Shown in pieces: positions 19,993 through 32,686 of a stretch of 43,148 bases of DNA; positions within the stretch are counted from its first letter, which is position 1; each line of letters opens with the position of its first letter. Position numbers and translations under genes: made by a program. Source of the DNA: Selaginella moellendorffii. Its lineage: Eukaryota > Streptophyta > Lycopodiopsida > Selaginellales > Selaginellaceae. Where the stretch lies: positions 276,363-319,510 of the forward strand of contig NW_003314279.1 in NCBI RefSeq assembly GCF_000143415.4, written 5' to 3'. The notes under the pieces were generated by a model. That model ran no database searches. It saw only the letters and a program-made list of their open reading frames with translations, and was not told the origin of the DNA.

Positions 19993-21018
19993 ATGGCGAT
20001 GGCGAACGAGAAGAAGGTTTGGGCATCTGGTTTCCTTCGTGAAGCGGCTACTGAAGGAGGGACATCACGTTGTCGGGGTACTCAGGCTAATCGATTCTAC
20101 TTAGAAATTGCTTTTCTTGTTTGTGCGAGCTTCCGGGGGAGAGAAAGAAGGCCGACCTTGTCACGGAATTAGGCGCCTTTGACAATATTGTCCAAGTTTC
20201 CATCTCGCGGGCCGTGACTTTCAGCTACAAGGAGGTAACTTTGCTTGACTCCTTCGATTCAACAGCTCTCTGCCAGCTATGGTCTAGTCTTGTATCTCGA
20301 ACTTTTACTGGTTCGCTTTTTCTTGTCTTTGTGGTTCTTCTTCCAGACCGAGATTGTTGATCCATGAGTGCTTGGAACTCTGAACGTGCTCAATGCCTGG
20401 AAACAATCCACAACAGTCAAGCGAGTGGTGTGCACGTCATCCATGGCTTCTGTTAGCGCGAGGAACGACTTGATGAATCGGTGTGGAGCTCCCCAGACTG
20501 CTGCCGTGAGATTGAGGTAAGATTCTTATTTCCACAAGCAAGAAAGAACGAATTCTTACAAGTTTTTCAAGTCCAAATGTGGTATGGTCTGGGAAAGACT
20601 CTACCCGAGCAAGCAGCACTCGAGTTTGGGAAAGAAAACGGCATAGAGGTGATCACAATCGCTCCCAGCGTCGTGGGAGAACTTCTCTCGTCCAAGGCAC
20701 ATTGTAGATTGAGATTCCAAACACATTGTAGGAGCCACGGACTGTTTCGATCAGGCTGGATACGTTCATCTCGACGACGTTGCTCAAATCGTCCACCTCC
20801 TCCCCCCCTCGACGAGTAAGATCACGCAACAAATTTTTCTATTTTTCTCGCAGTTCTCATTCCTTTGCATGCTTGCAGGATCGAGGTCGTCATATTTCAC
20901 GGGATTCAACTCCACAAAGCTTCAGGACGATCTTGGGATCCAATTCAAGTCGCTGGAGCAAATGTTTGAGGATTGCGTTGACAGCTTCGAACGCAAAGGC
21001 CTCATAACTCGAGTTTGA
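19993..21018 (+). pseudogene. DFR/CCR-like reductase, copy 3, heavily broken
   Basis: It starts MAMANEKK but deletions have removed the VTG part and most of the cofactor-binding helix. Exon 2 is shortened, the third exon has TGA in place of a Cys codon (VDP then stop, near 20365), and 19 bp are lost before the DESVW-equivalent site near 20470. The active-site block [20 protein letters not shown] is still in frame locally at 20580, and the last exon reads [20 protein letters not shown]. It is the most decayed of the three copies. An aataaa signal follows at 21054, as after copy 2. Confidence 0.85.
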
Positions 21019-21747
21019 TAGTTGACTTTAATGCTAAGGAAATCCTCCTTGAATAAAGTCTCTGTGATTAGCATCCAAGAAAACAGAAAACAAGATTAAA
21101 GTCCATGTGTAGAATACTTTTGTCATCAATGCCTGTCTAAATCGTTTGGGATTGGCAGACACTAGTTTCTAAAATGTACACTCGAACATCCATTCAAACC
21201 ATCTTCGCTCGCATGTCTTCAATGCAGAATTTGTGCCGATTGTGTAGTCGTCAAAGACGAACCCAAATTTGTGTCAATCGCTGCAGCGACCCAGTCTCGC
21301 AAAAACTCTTTTCTAATTTCCACTCTTTATACGATGCTCACTATTTCGTGTCCAAGTGAAACAAAACTTGGTGTAAAAGTTCTATACCACCACGTTTGAC
21401 CGGCAAACAGTGAGAGTTTGACTGGCACTGCGCTGGTCAACCCTGCCACCTCCGAGAAAGAAAAAAAATGCGAAGGTTTTACATGCCGGGTGCCATTCCT
21501 GGAACCAGCCAATTCCTGTGAACCCTCCCTGCTATAAATTGGAGCCTCCTCTCTCACATCTCCATAAATCGACGATCATAACTGAGGTCCACTCTACAAA
21601 TTTGGAGCTCTTCCATCTCTAATTCCAGTTCTAATCCCAGTTCTCCTAATAGATTCTAAAAAATCGAGAGAATCGATCGCAAGTGCAAGTCTCCTGCTGT
21701 CGAAAGCTCTCCCCAATTGCTGATCGGATTTTGCGCCCTCGATCCAA
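21019..21747. other. Intergenic with O-methyltransferase promoter
   Basis: No gene recognised. The right end holds a CCAAT box (21509-21513) and the TATA box listed separately, so the transcript start is expected near 21565 with a leader of about 180 bases. Confidence 0.5.
21533..21539 (+). promoter_or_regulatory. TATA box of the O-methyltransferase gene
   Basis: tataaat in the context gctataaattgg, with ccaat about 20 bp upstream and the ATG 209 bp downstream. Position and composition fit a plant core promoter. Confidence 0.6.
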
Positions 21748-23071
21748 ATGGCAATGACGTCGCCTCTATCGATCCACGATCCTCTGTTCTTCGACGATGA
21801 TGACCAATCCATTGGCGAGGTTCGCAATTCCCAATTTACCGAGGACGAGATCCTTGGCCGCATGGAATGCCTGGGCATGATCCACGCCTTCGTCACGCCC
21901 TTTGTGCTCAACGCTGCCATCAAGCTCCGGGTCTTCGACATCGTCGCGCACGCCGCAATTCCTCCCACCGCGGAGGAGATCATGGCCAAAATCTCCTCGT
22001 CGTCCTCATTCGCCGCCACCGCCCCCGCCGCCACTCCCCAGCTCGGGGTGCTCCGCCGGATCCTCCGGTTCCTGTCGCAGAGAAAGGTCCTCCGCCACGT
22101 CAGCCGGGACGACGGCCACGTCGGCTACGCGCTCACGGGAATCTCCACGTGGCTGGTCCGGAGCCGCGCCAGGTCGGACTACCTCGCCCCGCTGCTCGCC
22201 ATGGAAATGCATGCCAGGTGTCAGGCGTCGTGGCAGAGGCTCCACGAGGTCGTGCTCGACGGCGGCGATGCGTTTGATCGTGCGAACGGGAACTACTTCT
22301 GGGACACCGGCCGCCATGACGCGCAGTTTAACCGCGTGGTAAACGACGCGATGATCGCGTTTAGCACCGCCACCATGTCGCTCGTGCTCGAGAGCTACCG
22401 TGGATTCGCGGGCATCCGACGGCTGGTGGACGTTGGCGGCGGCATGGGCCACTCAGTGGCCAAGATCGTGGAGGCATACCCCCAGATCCAGGGAGTTAAC
22501 TACGACCTCTCGCATGTCATAACGACGGCGCCGAAAATCCAAGGTAAAAATGCTTGCCGCTGACCTGGGCTTGTGAGAGTCTTACACGTGGCTGGCTTAT
22601 ATTTGCAGGCGTGGAGCACGTCAGCGGGGACATGTTTGAGAGCGTGCCCGCGGCGGATGCCATTTTCATCAAGGTGAAGCTATTACTTCTTATTTGGCGG
22701 CTAGATTAATTAACTCTGGATTTGCATTAATGCAGTCGGTTTTACATAATTGGGACGACGAGCACTGCGTCAAGCTCCTCAACAATTGCTACCGAGCGCT
22801 CCCGCAAGATGGGAAGCTCATAATCGTGGATATCATCTACAAGTCGAGCGATACTTTCGCAGCGCTGGAGGCCAACTTGGACATGATCATGCTGGCGTAC
22901 ACCACGGGCGGGCAAGAGAGAACTCCCAACGAGTGGGAAGAGCTTCTCATCTCTTGCGGCTTTGGCGGGATCACGTTCCACACAAACATGCCGACCAAGG
23001 AGGGAGTGATCGAGGCTTACAAGATGGTAGAGTTGCGGGACGACGAGCAAGAGAGGATCTCAAGGCTGTGA
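21748..23071 (+). CDS. COMT-like SAM-dependent O-methyltransferase
   Basis: Class II plant O-methyltransferase: moves a methyl group from S-adenosylmethionine to a phenolic hydroxyl (caffeate/5-hydroxyferulate, flavonoid or similar) in the cytosol. Exons 21748-22543, 22609-22673 and 22736-23071 give 398 aa. The N-terminal dimerisation region includes LGMIHAFVTPFVLNAAIKLR. The SAM motif is LVDVGGGMGHSVAKI (about residue 227). The acidic motif GDMFESVPAADAIFIK spans exon 2 and the catalytic His lies in SVLHNWDDEHC. It is slightly longer than the usual 350-370 aa because of an N-terminal extension and a Ser/Ala-rich insert (SSSSSFAATAPAA, about residue 83). No lesions seen. GC-rich codons in exon 1 contrast with the AT-rich island downstream. 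Exact substrate unknown. Confidence 0.92.
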
Positions 23072-23089
23072 ACGAGAGAGATGCTTAAG

Positions 23090-23114
23090 ATCTCCATGGA
23101 ACAACCATGGAGAT
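23090..23114 (+). other. Perfect 10-bp hairpin in the O-methyltransferase 3' UTR
   Basis: atctccatgg, a five-base loop aacaa, then ccatggagat: a fully complementary stem 19 bases after the stop codon. It may fold in the transcript. No known regulatory role. Confidence 0.7.
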
Positions 23115-23123
23115 GTTAAATTC

Positions 23124-23218
23124 TAAACTGTACATAAATCAAAGCAAAGTCTTCAAAAACATACTTTACATCTGTTATCTAAACTGTACAAGAATCAAAG
23201 CAACGTTTTTAAACAATG
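23124..23218 (+). repeat. 56-bp direct duplication after the O-methyltransferase
   Basis: taaactgtacataaatcaaa at 23124 is repeated as taaactgtacaagaatcaaa at 23180, and the match continues (gcaaag/gcaacg, then a T/A-rich end). Two copies, a few differences. Confidence 0.65.
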
Positions 23219-23750
23219 TGGATCATACTACTTGCGAGGAGCAAAGTTTTCTAGCGAGCTTTGCGATATTGTTGGATCCTGGCTCGTCTTTTCCAATCCT
23301 CGAGTCGGCGAAAACCACACACAAACCTCTCGCGCCTGCCAAAAACCAACACGAGTCAACGACCTTAAACATCATCCTGGCACAAATAGAGAGGGCAGAG
23401 TGAGAAAAAGAAAAACAATCAAAAAGTTTTCTCCTCGAGTTCTTGACAAAAGCCTTTGCTTGGTTTGAGCTCCAGATTCAAAGTAACTGGAATGGTCAGA
23501 CGAGGAATGCATCAGCCATTCACGCGAAGAGAAGAAACTTTCCAGAGATCTCAAGAGTCGCACAAACGAGGAAACGTTTTAAACGCCTACTAGTCAAATC
23601 GATCACCCACCAAAACAAGGAAAAGAATAAGAAAGATCTAGGAACTCTAGAGCTCTACGCATAGCACGGCCAGCTATGTCAACACCAAATCCCCCAGAGA
23701 AATACGTACCTCTCACGTATGACCACATGAACCGCTCGAGCGCGAATCCA

Positions 23751-25273
<1,523 letters not shown>

Positions 25274-26640
25274 GATAACAGAAATGCAATATCAATTGCC
25301 CGTTCGATCAGCTGGATGGACTGATATCCCTAAGGAGTAATATGCTCTTTAACCAGCGTTCTTGCTTCCCCACGACCGCCTGACATTGTCAGCCCTATGA
25401 TTCCATGCGGCACAATGCAGACATCCTCGGGGAGCTGCCAGTCTTATACAATGACATCCCACGTCCAGCACAGGATGAACGTATGGAAGAAATTTTAAGT
25501 CGCTGCAGACCACTTCATTGGTTCTTTCCTTCATTTTGATGCATCCTCGCGATGCATTTCCACTCGAAGTTCTGTGCTCCGTGTGCCATCCTTGAACAAT
25601 CACTCTAAATACCCTAAAAGCTTTGATGACTAATTTTGGAGCCAAGAAAGATTTTAGACTTCTTTAATCTGCAACAACTTGAGAACTGTTGAGGATTAGA
25701 AGGGCTTCAACCTGGAGGTGATCGACTTGGAGCTTTGTGAATAGAACGATTAATACATTTGTCTTCAACACAGAAAGATACTAAGAAAGGTGGCAGAAAA
25801 AATTATTAATCGAAAGAAAATAAACACCACTGTGGAAGTTTTGTTGCTTGAAGCTCTTTCGCTGTTTCCAGCCACAGAACAAACTCTGTTGATTAGAAAA
25901 AATTCTGGAAAGGAAAGGGCTTGTGTGGAGGGTGAGCCAGGAGTGACTGTCACTCACATTGCCTTTATCCTCCTTTGCTGCCAGCATCCTTCTCAAATTT
26001 TACAGGAGTTAGGTTTGTGCTGGAATCAGGGAGTGTGAAGTGAGTACTACTCTTCCAGCTTTAGACTCTTCTTCATTAAAAAACGTAGACTCTATTCACA
26101 TGCTAATCTCAAGTTTAAAATGTTTATATACTATTAGACGACAGTATATACTAGACTATCCTAGGATATACCAATATATAGTTGTCAGGGTATAATGCTT
26201 AGAACTAATTAGATTGTTAAATCCCATAAAGCATTAAAGAAGAATTCATTGAAATCATTCCCATCATTTATATATCTGTATCTTCAAGAATGCTGGACCA
26301 AGGCCAGCTCAATGATCCTAACAGTTTTAATCATCTATAGTCATATGGTTTGGAAGTTGATGATCTATAGCTTGAGAATGGTATTTATGCATTGCTGATA
26401 GCCTTGAGCTTGAGCAGTCGTGACACCTGCTTGAAATAGAGGTCAACTGTTTGCTTACAGTGCCTCAAAGCTGTGCCAAGATGTGGTTTAAGGAAGGATG
26501 GCCTTGATGAGCCAGAAGCATATATCATGCTTTCAAACCTTTACACAACTAATAGATCTTGTTTGAGATGTTTTCATGTACAACTTTGGCCACTACAATC
26601 TTAGTATGTTGTGAGTGCTAGCTTTGATAGCATTTTGGAT
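25274..26640. other. Peroxidase upstream region and gene remnants
   Basis: No intact gene. Near 26505-26550 one frame reads DEPEAYIMLSNLYTT, a typical PPR repeat ending, so a PPR scrap is likely there. The rest is unassigned. Confidence 0.4.
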
Positions 26641-28048
26641 GCTGGAATTTTTTTAAAAGATTTTTAAGGTGTTATGATAATTGATAAATGATAAATAATT
26701 ATGTTAATTTCTTAATTATTCATATTAAGATTAAGAGTGACAGAGCCTTATTAAAATTCATAAATTTTATGATAAATTCAAAGAAAATTAAGTTTTTCTG
26801 CTAACTGAAAAAATTTATTAGATCTTGTAGCACTTCAACATTACTTTAATAATATATTATAAAAGACAGAATAGAATATAATAGTGGTTTTCTATATAAG
26901 GTTTTTTAATTAATGACGGATACAAGCTTGTTCTTGAGCTCAAATTGCCTACCTACCCCACTTTAGCTAGAATGCTATAATGAGCAATGTTTCTCCACAC
27001 AAATTAGCTAGCTATGGAACATGTGGCTAGAGGTCTTATATCAAATCTATCAAATGAGTCCATGAGCAAGAGAGAGCTATCCATGCTCCCATTTCCCTTG
27101 ATTATGTCTAGTGATAGAGGAGAGAGTTATAGTGTTCTCTGCTGGATATGAGTGTGCTGTAAATGCATCTTCACCAGTTGCTACTCTCTATCACTAATAA
27201 GGAAATTTTAATGTCCTTTGAAATGCATTATTATTAAAATTTTGTCTGCCACCTTGAGGCCATGACTTGGTACTTATTAGGAGAGTATAAATGTGGTGGC
27301 AAAGGTCCTAGTGCCATGATCTGAGCCACTAGGAACAGTTGATCTTATATAAATTTAAATTTTTATAAATACTATATAATGCATCTTAGCCATTGATTAT
27401 ATTATAAGATTTAATCTCAGCCATAAGGAAAATAATATTCTAAGAATGTCCTCAACAATTTTCAAACTAAAAATAGATTTTTACTTAAATTCAAAAGTAT
27501 AAGTTTATTATATTTTAAGATACTGTTTAATATAAAAATATAAAGATAATTATAAATAAATTAAAATTAAATAAATCTTGAAACATTATATCGAAAAATC
27601 AAAAGATAAAAAATTAATAAAGAAATTATCAAATAAAGTTTTTACATATTATTAAAAGAAGTTTTAATTTACATAAGCATGAACCTTACCAAATCATGTT
27701 TAAAGAAACATAATAAAAATAAAACTAGAAATATTAAGTGATTAATTATTATAAATATTCATTTAGTATGCAAATGGCAAATAAAGGCACTAGAGATGGC
27801 TTCGTATTAAGGTCAGAAGCTAGAGCAATAGGAGAAACTGAACAATGTGGGAACTAAAAAGGCTAACCATATAAGTGGTGGAGAGACTTTGTTAGCAAAC
27901 GTGGCAATAAGTATTAAGTTTAGTTGATGCCTTTGAATTTAATCTTGAGGCCTTGGATCTACATATCCTTTTTCTTACCCGATAGATCCTCTAGGAGAGG
28001 ACTTGGTGGCCCAAGAGGACTTGTCAAGGGTGCCCTTCACTCTTTGAA

Positions 28049-28148
28049 NNNNNNNNNNNNNNNNNNNNNNNNNNNNNNNNNNNNNNNNNNNNNNNNNNNN
28101 NNNNNNNNNNNNNNNNNNNNNNNNNNNNNNNNNNNNNNNNNNNNNNNN
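28049..28148. other. Scaffold gap (100 N)
   Basis: Exactly 100 N inside the AT-rich island; true length unknown. Confidence 0.95.
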
Positions 28149-28416
28149 TTAGAAGGACTTATTAATACGTAACTTGTGATACCTACATATTGGCAACAAA
28201 GGAGGTAAAGGTGATCAACATCTAGGCCACCACACTAATATAGTTGACATTCTGCCAAAGGTAAAACCTCTTACACTGTGTTGCCATATTTGTTTAGACA
28301 TACTCCTTATCTTGTAGATTTTCCATTGCCCCTAATGGGTTAGTGCATTCTTCTACTTGAAAAGGAAAAAAATAAAATAAAATAAAGTGATATATGACTA
28401 TAAATCCCTATATCTA

Positions 28417-28766
28417 TTAGGCAACTTTATCATAAAAGGATAAAAATTTTCTAAGAATATTTTTAGCATGCTCTACCCATAATATAAAAGATCTATCTCT
28501 AAGAAAAATCACTCCAACTTCATTGTAAGCCAGATATACTTCGTATATATCTTCTATGGCTTCTATAAAGTCAACACATGTGCCTCCATGAAAATGCTTA
28601 GAAAAATGCCTAGGGTACAAATTCTAAAAGTATAAGTACTAGGCCTGAAACAATTTAAAGCAAATTGGATCCAAAATAATGATGTACAATTACAGTAATC
28701 TCCAATATTAGTTCCAATTTTAAGTTTAAATACAAAGGATAGATGGTGATCAAAATGATTTTGCAT
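28417..28766 (-). pseudogene. Relic of the small secreted protein, inverted
   Basis: Read leftward, NIGDYCNCTSLFWIQFALNC, FRICTLGIFLS, FHGGTCVDFIEAIEDIYEVY and FLRDRSFILWVEHAKN match, in order, the protein at 32687-33148. About 7-8 bp are missing between LGIFLS and FHGG, which puts the halves in different frames, and the signal peptide is not seen. Opposite orientation, 4 kb away, so the copy arose by inverted duplication. Confidence 0.85.
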
Positions 28767-29409
28767 ATTGAATGAGTATTACTTTTAGTTCCATAACTAT
28801 ATTTTAAATATTATTAATTATAATATATAGAAGGAATTAAAACAGCTTAACTTTTGATTATATGTTTTGACCTTTTTTACTTACATATTTTATATTATTA
28901 TAAAATTTTAATTATTAAATTATATTTTATTAGTTAATAATTTATTTAATATAATACACAAAGTCAAAATTCAATCATAGTGTTTATATTTATTGAAATA
29001 ATAATTTATTAAAGTCTTAAAAATCTAATATTTCATCCTAATAATAACATTTAAGGATATAAATGCTTGGGTTATGGGAATAGATATATTAATAGTGGTT
29101 TAGACCTTGCTTATATACACGAATGGATAAACTAAATTCCTTTCCAAATAGATAATCCATATGTTATATTACTATGTATTACTAGTGTAGAGCAAAAGCA
29201 AAAAGATAATCTTAAACACTAAGCAAAATACTCAAAAATCTTTACTTTTACAATTTATAGTACCCCTCACCTCCACCAATATAAGTGCTCAACATATGAG
29301 AATAAGTATATTCATTGAGATTTAACATCCTACTTATATAAAGAAATAAATTTAGTTCTAAATGGACTGTTTATATATTGTACTACTATAATTAGTATAT
29401 TAATTCTAA

Positions 29410-29458
29410 TACATACATACATACATGTATAGAGAGAGAGAAAGAGAGAGAGAGAGAG
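29410..29458 (+). repeat. ACAT and GA microsatellites
   Basis: A short ACAT run (29410-29426) followed by an interrupted GA run (29431-29458). Confidence 0.85.
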
Positions 29459-31761
29459 GACAAAATTTATAAGGATATTAAAAAAAACATAAACTTAGCT
29501 ACAACGTTTTAGAATTTTTTAAAAATAAATAGAAGTTCAAAATGTTCAAAGCTTTTGAAGTTTTACAACTTATAAATGCTAATAATCCTTTTTAACTTAC
29601 AAAAATGCAGCAGCCACTATTATTATTCAACACTATCTTAAAGAAAGAACTATATAGCTTAATTTACTATGTGTTACATTGCAATAATACCATATTTTCT
29701 TATTTATAATTTATATATTTTTTATATAGATTATTTTATTACCTTTTATCCAGATAAAATCTTTTATTTTTCTGTATTACTTAGGGTTTTTTAGTATTTT
29801 TAAATTTATTTTTTTATTATTAGTTTTTTCTTGCTTTTTATGTGTTTCTAGTAATATATATGATATTGCTAATATTTATATTTTCAAATATTCTATTTTT
29901 TCTGATTTTTATGTGTATTTATAATATTGCTATATGTGTATGTTCACTTATATATGTTTTTATATGCTATAACAAATATTTTACTTTAAAATAATCATCC
30001 TAATTGTTTAGAGTATGTGTTCTTTATAATGATCCTAATTGTTTCTGTTATCCTTCAAGAAATATTACAGACTGAAGTTATGAAGAATCTTATTCTTACT
30101 AAATAATATGAATTACATGTGTAATAATGAAAAACATTCTCGAGATATTCTCAGAGAACAAATAGTTTGTTTTTTGAGCCAACCTTTGGCACTCAATCTT
30201 TGCCACCCAGTCCAATTTCCATCGACATCCTGATTGGGACAAGCCAATTCTAAGATTTTTCACTCCATGATAGGAGGCACCTCTTAACTCAAGGATGCCG
30301 AGACAACAAGCTATAGCAGTCAAGACCAACTTTGATGCTGAAGCGATCGGGCAATGCATGGCATTGGCTATCAACCTAAATTCATTGGTCTCATATTTCT
30401 TGGGTTTGGGGGAAACCATATAAATAGTTACACTATATTATTATAGGTGCATTGATTTTTTTCATTATGATGGATTAATTATTTAACTTTTTTTATGTGT
30501 CTTAAGTTCTAAATTTATTAATTTATTTAGATAATTTTTTTTTACTATTTTTTTAACATTCTTATTAGCAATAAAGCTTTTAACTCTTAGATTTTTTTTC
30601 AACTGTTTAATGTGGGGCTTGCATGCAAGGATGGCCGTGCATGGAAGAACTCTTGATTCACACCACCTCTTCTAGAGAAATGCTTTGGAAAGGTGCTCTT
30701 CTACGCTTGTGCTGCCAGAAACTTGTGGAGAATCCCAGTGAGTTTCACGCATGAAGTGATGCATTGCATCACTGATGCTTAATTATATACAATCTTCACC
30801 GACCTATACTAATTTCCATTATTCTTGTCACCTGCCTCAGACATTTAAGGTAGGCTTTCCATCCTTCCTTAGCTTAGTTGAAGGTGAAACCCATTCACAT
30901 GTTTATGAGCATTCTTGTCTGCAAGTCCATTGATAAAGTACTCTACATGCAACTTTTCAAGCCAGTTTGCGACTCAAGCATACTCTCATATGTACTTTTC
31001 CAAACTTTTAGTGTTGGCAGCCAATATTCATGTCATGATGAACACAACCAAACTCTTTTGAGATACAGTAATGGCCCCAAACGATATCATCATGTTTGTC
31101 ATGGTCTTCATGCTTAGGATCATCTCATGCTTTGGTAACCTCCTTGTTATGAAATTACAAAGCCACCAAACCATAACCTATGGAATAGACTTTTCTACTC
31201 ACCACTTGGTTCTACTCACAAAGCCCATGGAACCCTAAATCTTCCTATATTTGTCCTTAGTGTTGATGCCACATAATAAGCTTATAGAGAGTATAGGCTA
31301 TCAAAAATCTAGTGCAAATCAAGGCCAAGTCCTTGAAAACCTTGAGCTTTCAATTGCCATTGCTGCTTGAGGGGAGTTTCTTAACATGTTGAAGCATTTC
31401 TTATCGAGGTCTTCTAGAGAAATATAACCACTTACATTGGTGGAAATAAAGGGCATTGCAATTTGTACCTAAAGGGAAAAACTTTTTAAGAGTGCTTTGC
31501 TTTAATGTTTGGGACTGTGTTTTTTGTTCTTATTTCTTCATTCTTTTTTAGATTTAGATTTGTATTAGCTTTTTGCAAGATTTAGAGTTCTAGTTATCTC
31601 TGTGCTTAGATTTGCTCTTCCTTTTGATATTCATTGCATTCTCTTCTTTTGCCATGCCACACCATCACTACATAACAATGCATGGGAATTGAATTTCGTT
31701 TAACTTAAAGGATAGTGTGAAAGGGCCCTAAGTTTACCTTTTAAATCAGTAGCATTAGATT

Positions 31762-31965
31762 GATCAAGTTCTTGGAGGAACAAAATGACAATAGCCTTTG
31801 CAACCAGTGACTTTCTCCCTACTCATGCCTACTGACTATAGCTTTCACTCTAGGCCTAGCAAACTCCAGACCACATATAGCAAAGAGCTTTGCAACATAT
31901 AATCCATTTTTCTCCATTTCTTCCTATGATGTGATGAGGTAGGTAGTCTAAGGAAGGGAGAAAAA
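31762..31965 (-). pseudogene. Relic of carboxypeptidase Q-like exon 4
   Basis: Plus-strand text from tgatcaagttcttggagga to ttctccatttcttcctatga matches 34917-35124, which holds exon 4 of the intact M28 gene, in the same orientation, with deletions and many substitutions. Where they differ the relic mostly has T for C and A for G, for example gacgaaacgacgatggcc against aacaaaatgacaatagcc. No other exon was found nearby. Confidence 0.8.
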
Positions 31966-32649
31966 TTATTTAAGCTTTAAATGCATTTCCTTATTTCCCC
32001 ATTCCATATCTAAAACTTCTTTTCAATGGTTTCTTCTTTTACTTTCTCTTTTTTTTGTGTGAATTTTTAACTCTTTACCTTGATGTCTTAAAAGTTTTAT
32101 TCTTTGGATGAGGGGGTAGAGGGGACAAATGAGAGCCCCACCTTTACAATGAAGTAAGGAAAAGTGATAAAGAAAAATTACAAGTAATTTTGATATCATT
32201 TATTTTTAGTGTATCTTTCCCTTTAAACAGAAATGGATTAACAATCACTTATTTATTTATCCCATATGTTCAAAATATGGTGACAATATATCTAAATCTC
32301 ATCATTTAATTACATATCTTATAAAATTATCTTTTGGCAAATATCTTGTAAGTTGTAGCTAATTTAATGTCAAATTATTTTAATAATTTTTTTATTTCAT
32401 GATTGAACATTCTTATTTGCAATGAAAAATTTAATTAGACACTTTAATACTTCAATAAAAGTATCTGTGTGAATGTAATTTTGAAATTATTTAATTTTAA
32501 CTTTTTACATAGGATTATTAAGTTTAAAACAAGCTAATAGTCAACCAGGAAATAAAATGATTGAGTTTGAATTTTTATACCAATTATAAAATATCTAACT
32601 AATAAGGCCAAGAGATATATTCAAATTTATTTTGTTTATTCCTTCCTTC

Positions 32650-32657
32650 TATATAAA
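32650..32657 (+). promoter_or_regulatory. TATA box of the secreted-protein gene
   Basis: tatataaa in the context tctatataaactcc, 30 bp before ATG 32687. It predicts a very short leader. Confidence 0.5.
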
Positions 32658-32686
32658 CTCCATAATAAAATTACAATTATAAAGTT

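Larger units (their letters stand above)
26641..32680. other. AT-rich island, gene-poor
   Basis: Base composition changes sharply near 26640. Many 60-base lines between 27350 and 30100 contain ten or fewer G/C, with long A/T runs and no long open frames. Simple repeats lie at 29410-29458. Patches closer to normal composition (about 30150-30420, 30620-30760, 30860-31470, 31740-31970) look like remains of genes or unique DNA. Two relics of genes found intact at the right border are listed separately. Nothing suggests plastid or mitochondrial genes. Centre of the island is broken by the second scaffold gap. Confidence 0.75.

Noticed and set aside
8773-21018. Three working reductase genes
   Set aside because: Copies 1 and 3 have frame-shifting deletions and stops when aligned with copy 2.
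28861-30100. CRISPR-like or phage-like repeat structure in the AT-rich stretch
   Set aside because: No regularly spaced identical repeats; only simple A/T runs and microsatellites.
30099-30419. 106-aa minus-strand frame in the island
   Set aside because: Starts without a good context, matches nothing I know and lies in decayed DNA; left as a composition patch only.
26641-32680. AT-rich island as plastid or mitochondrial DNA insertion
   Set aside because: No organelle gene, rRNA or tRNA block was recognised, and it contains relics of adjacent nuclear genes.
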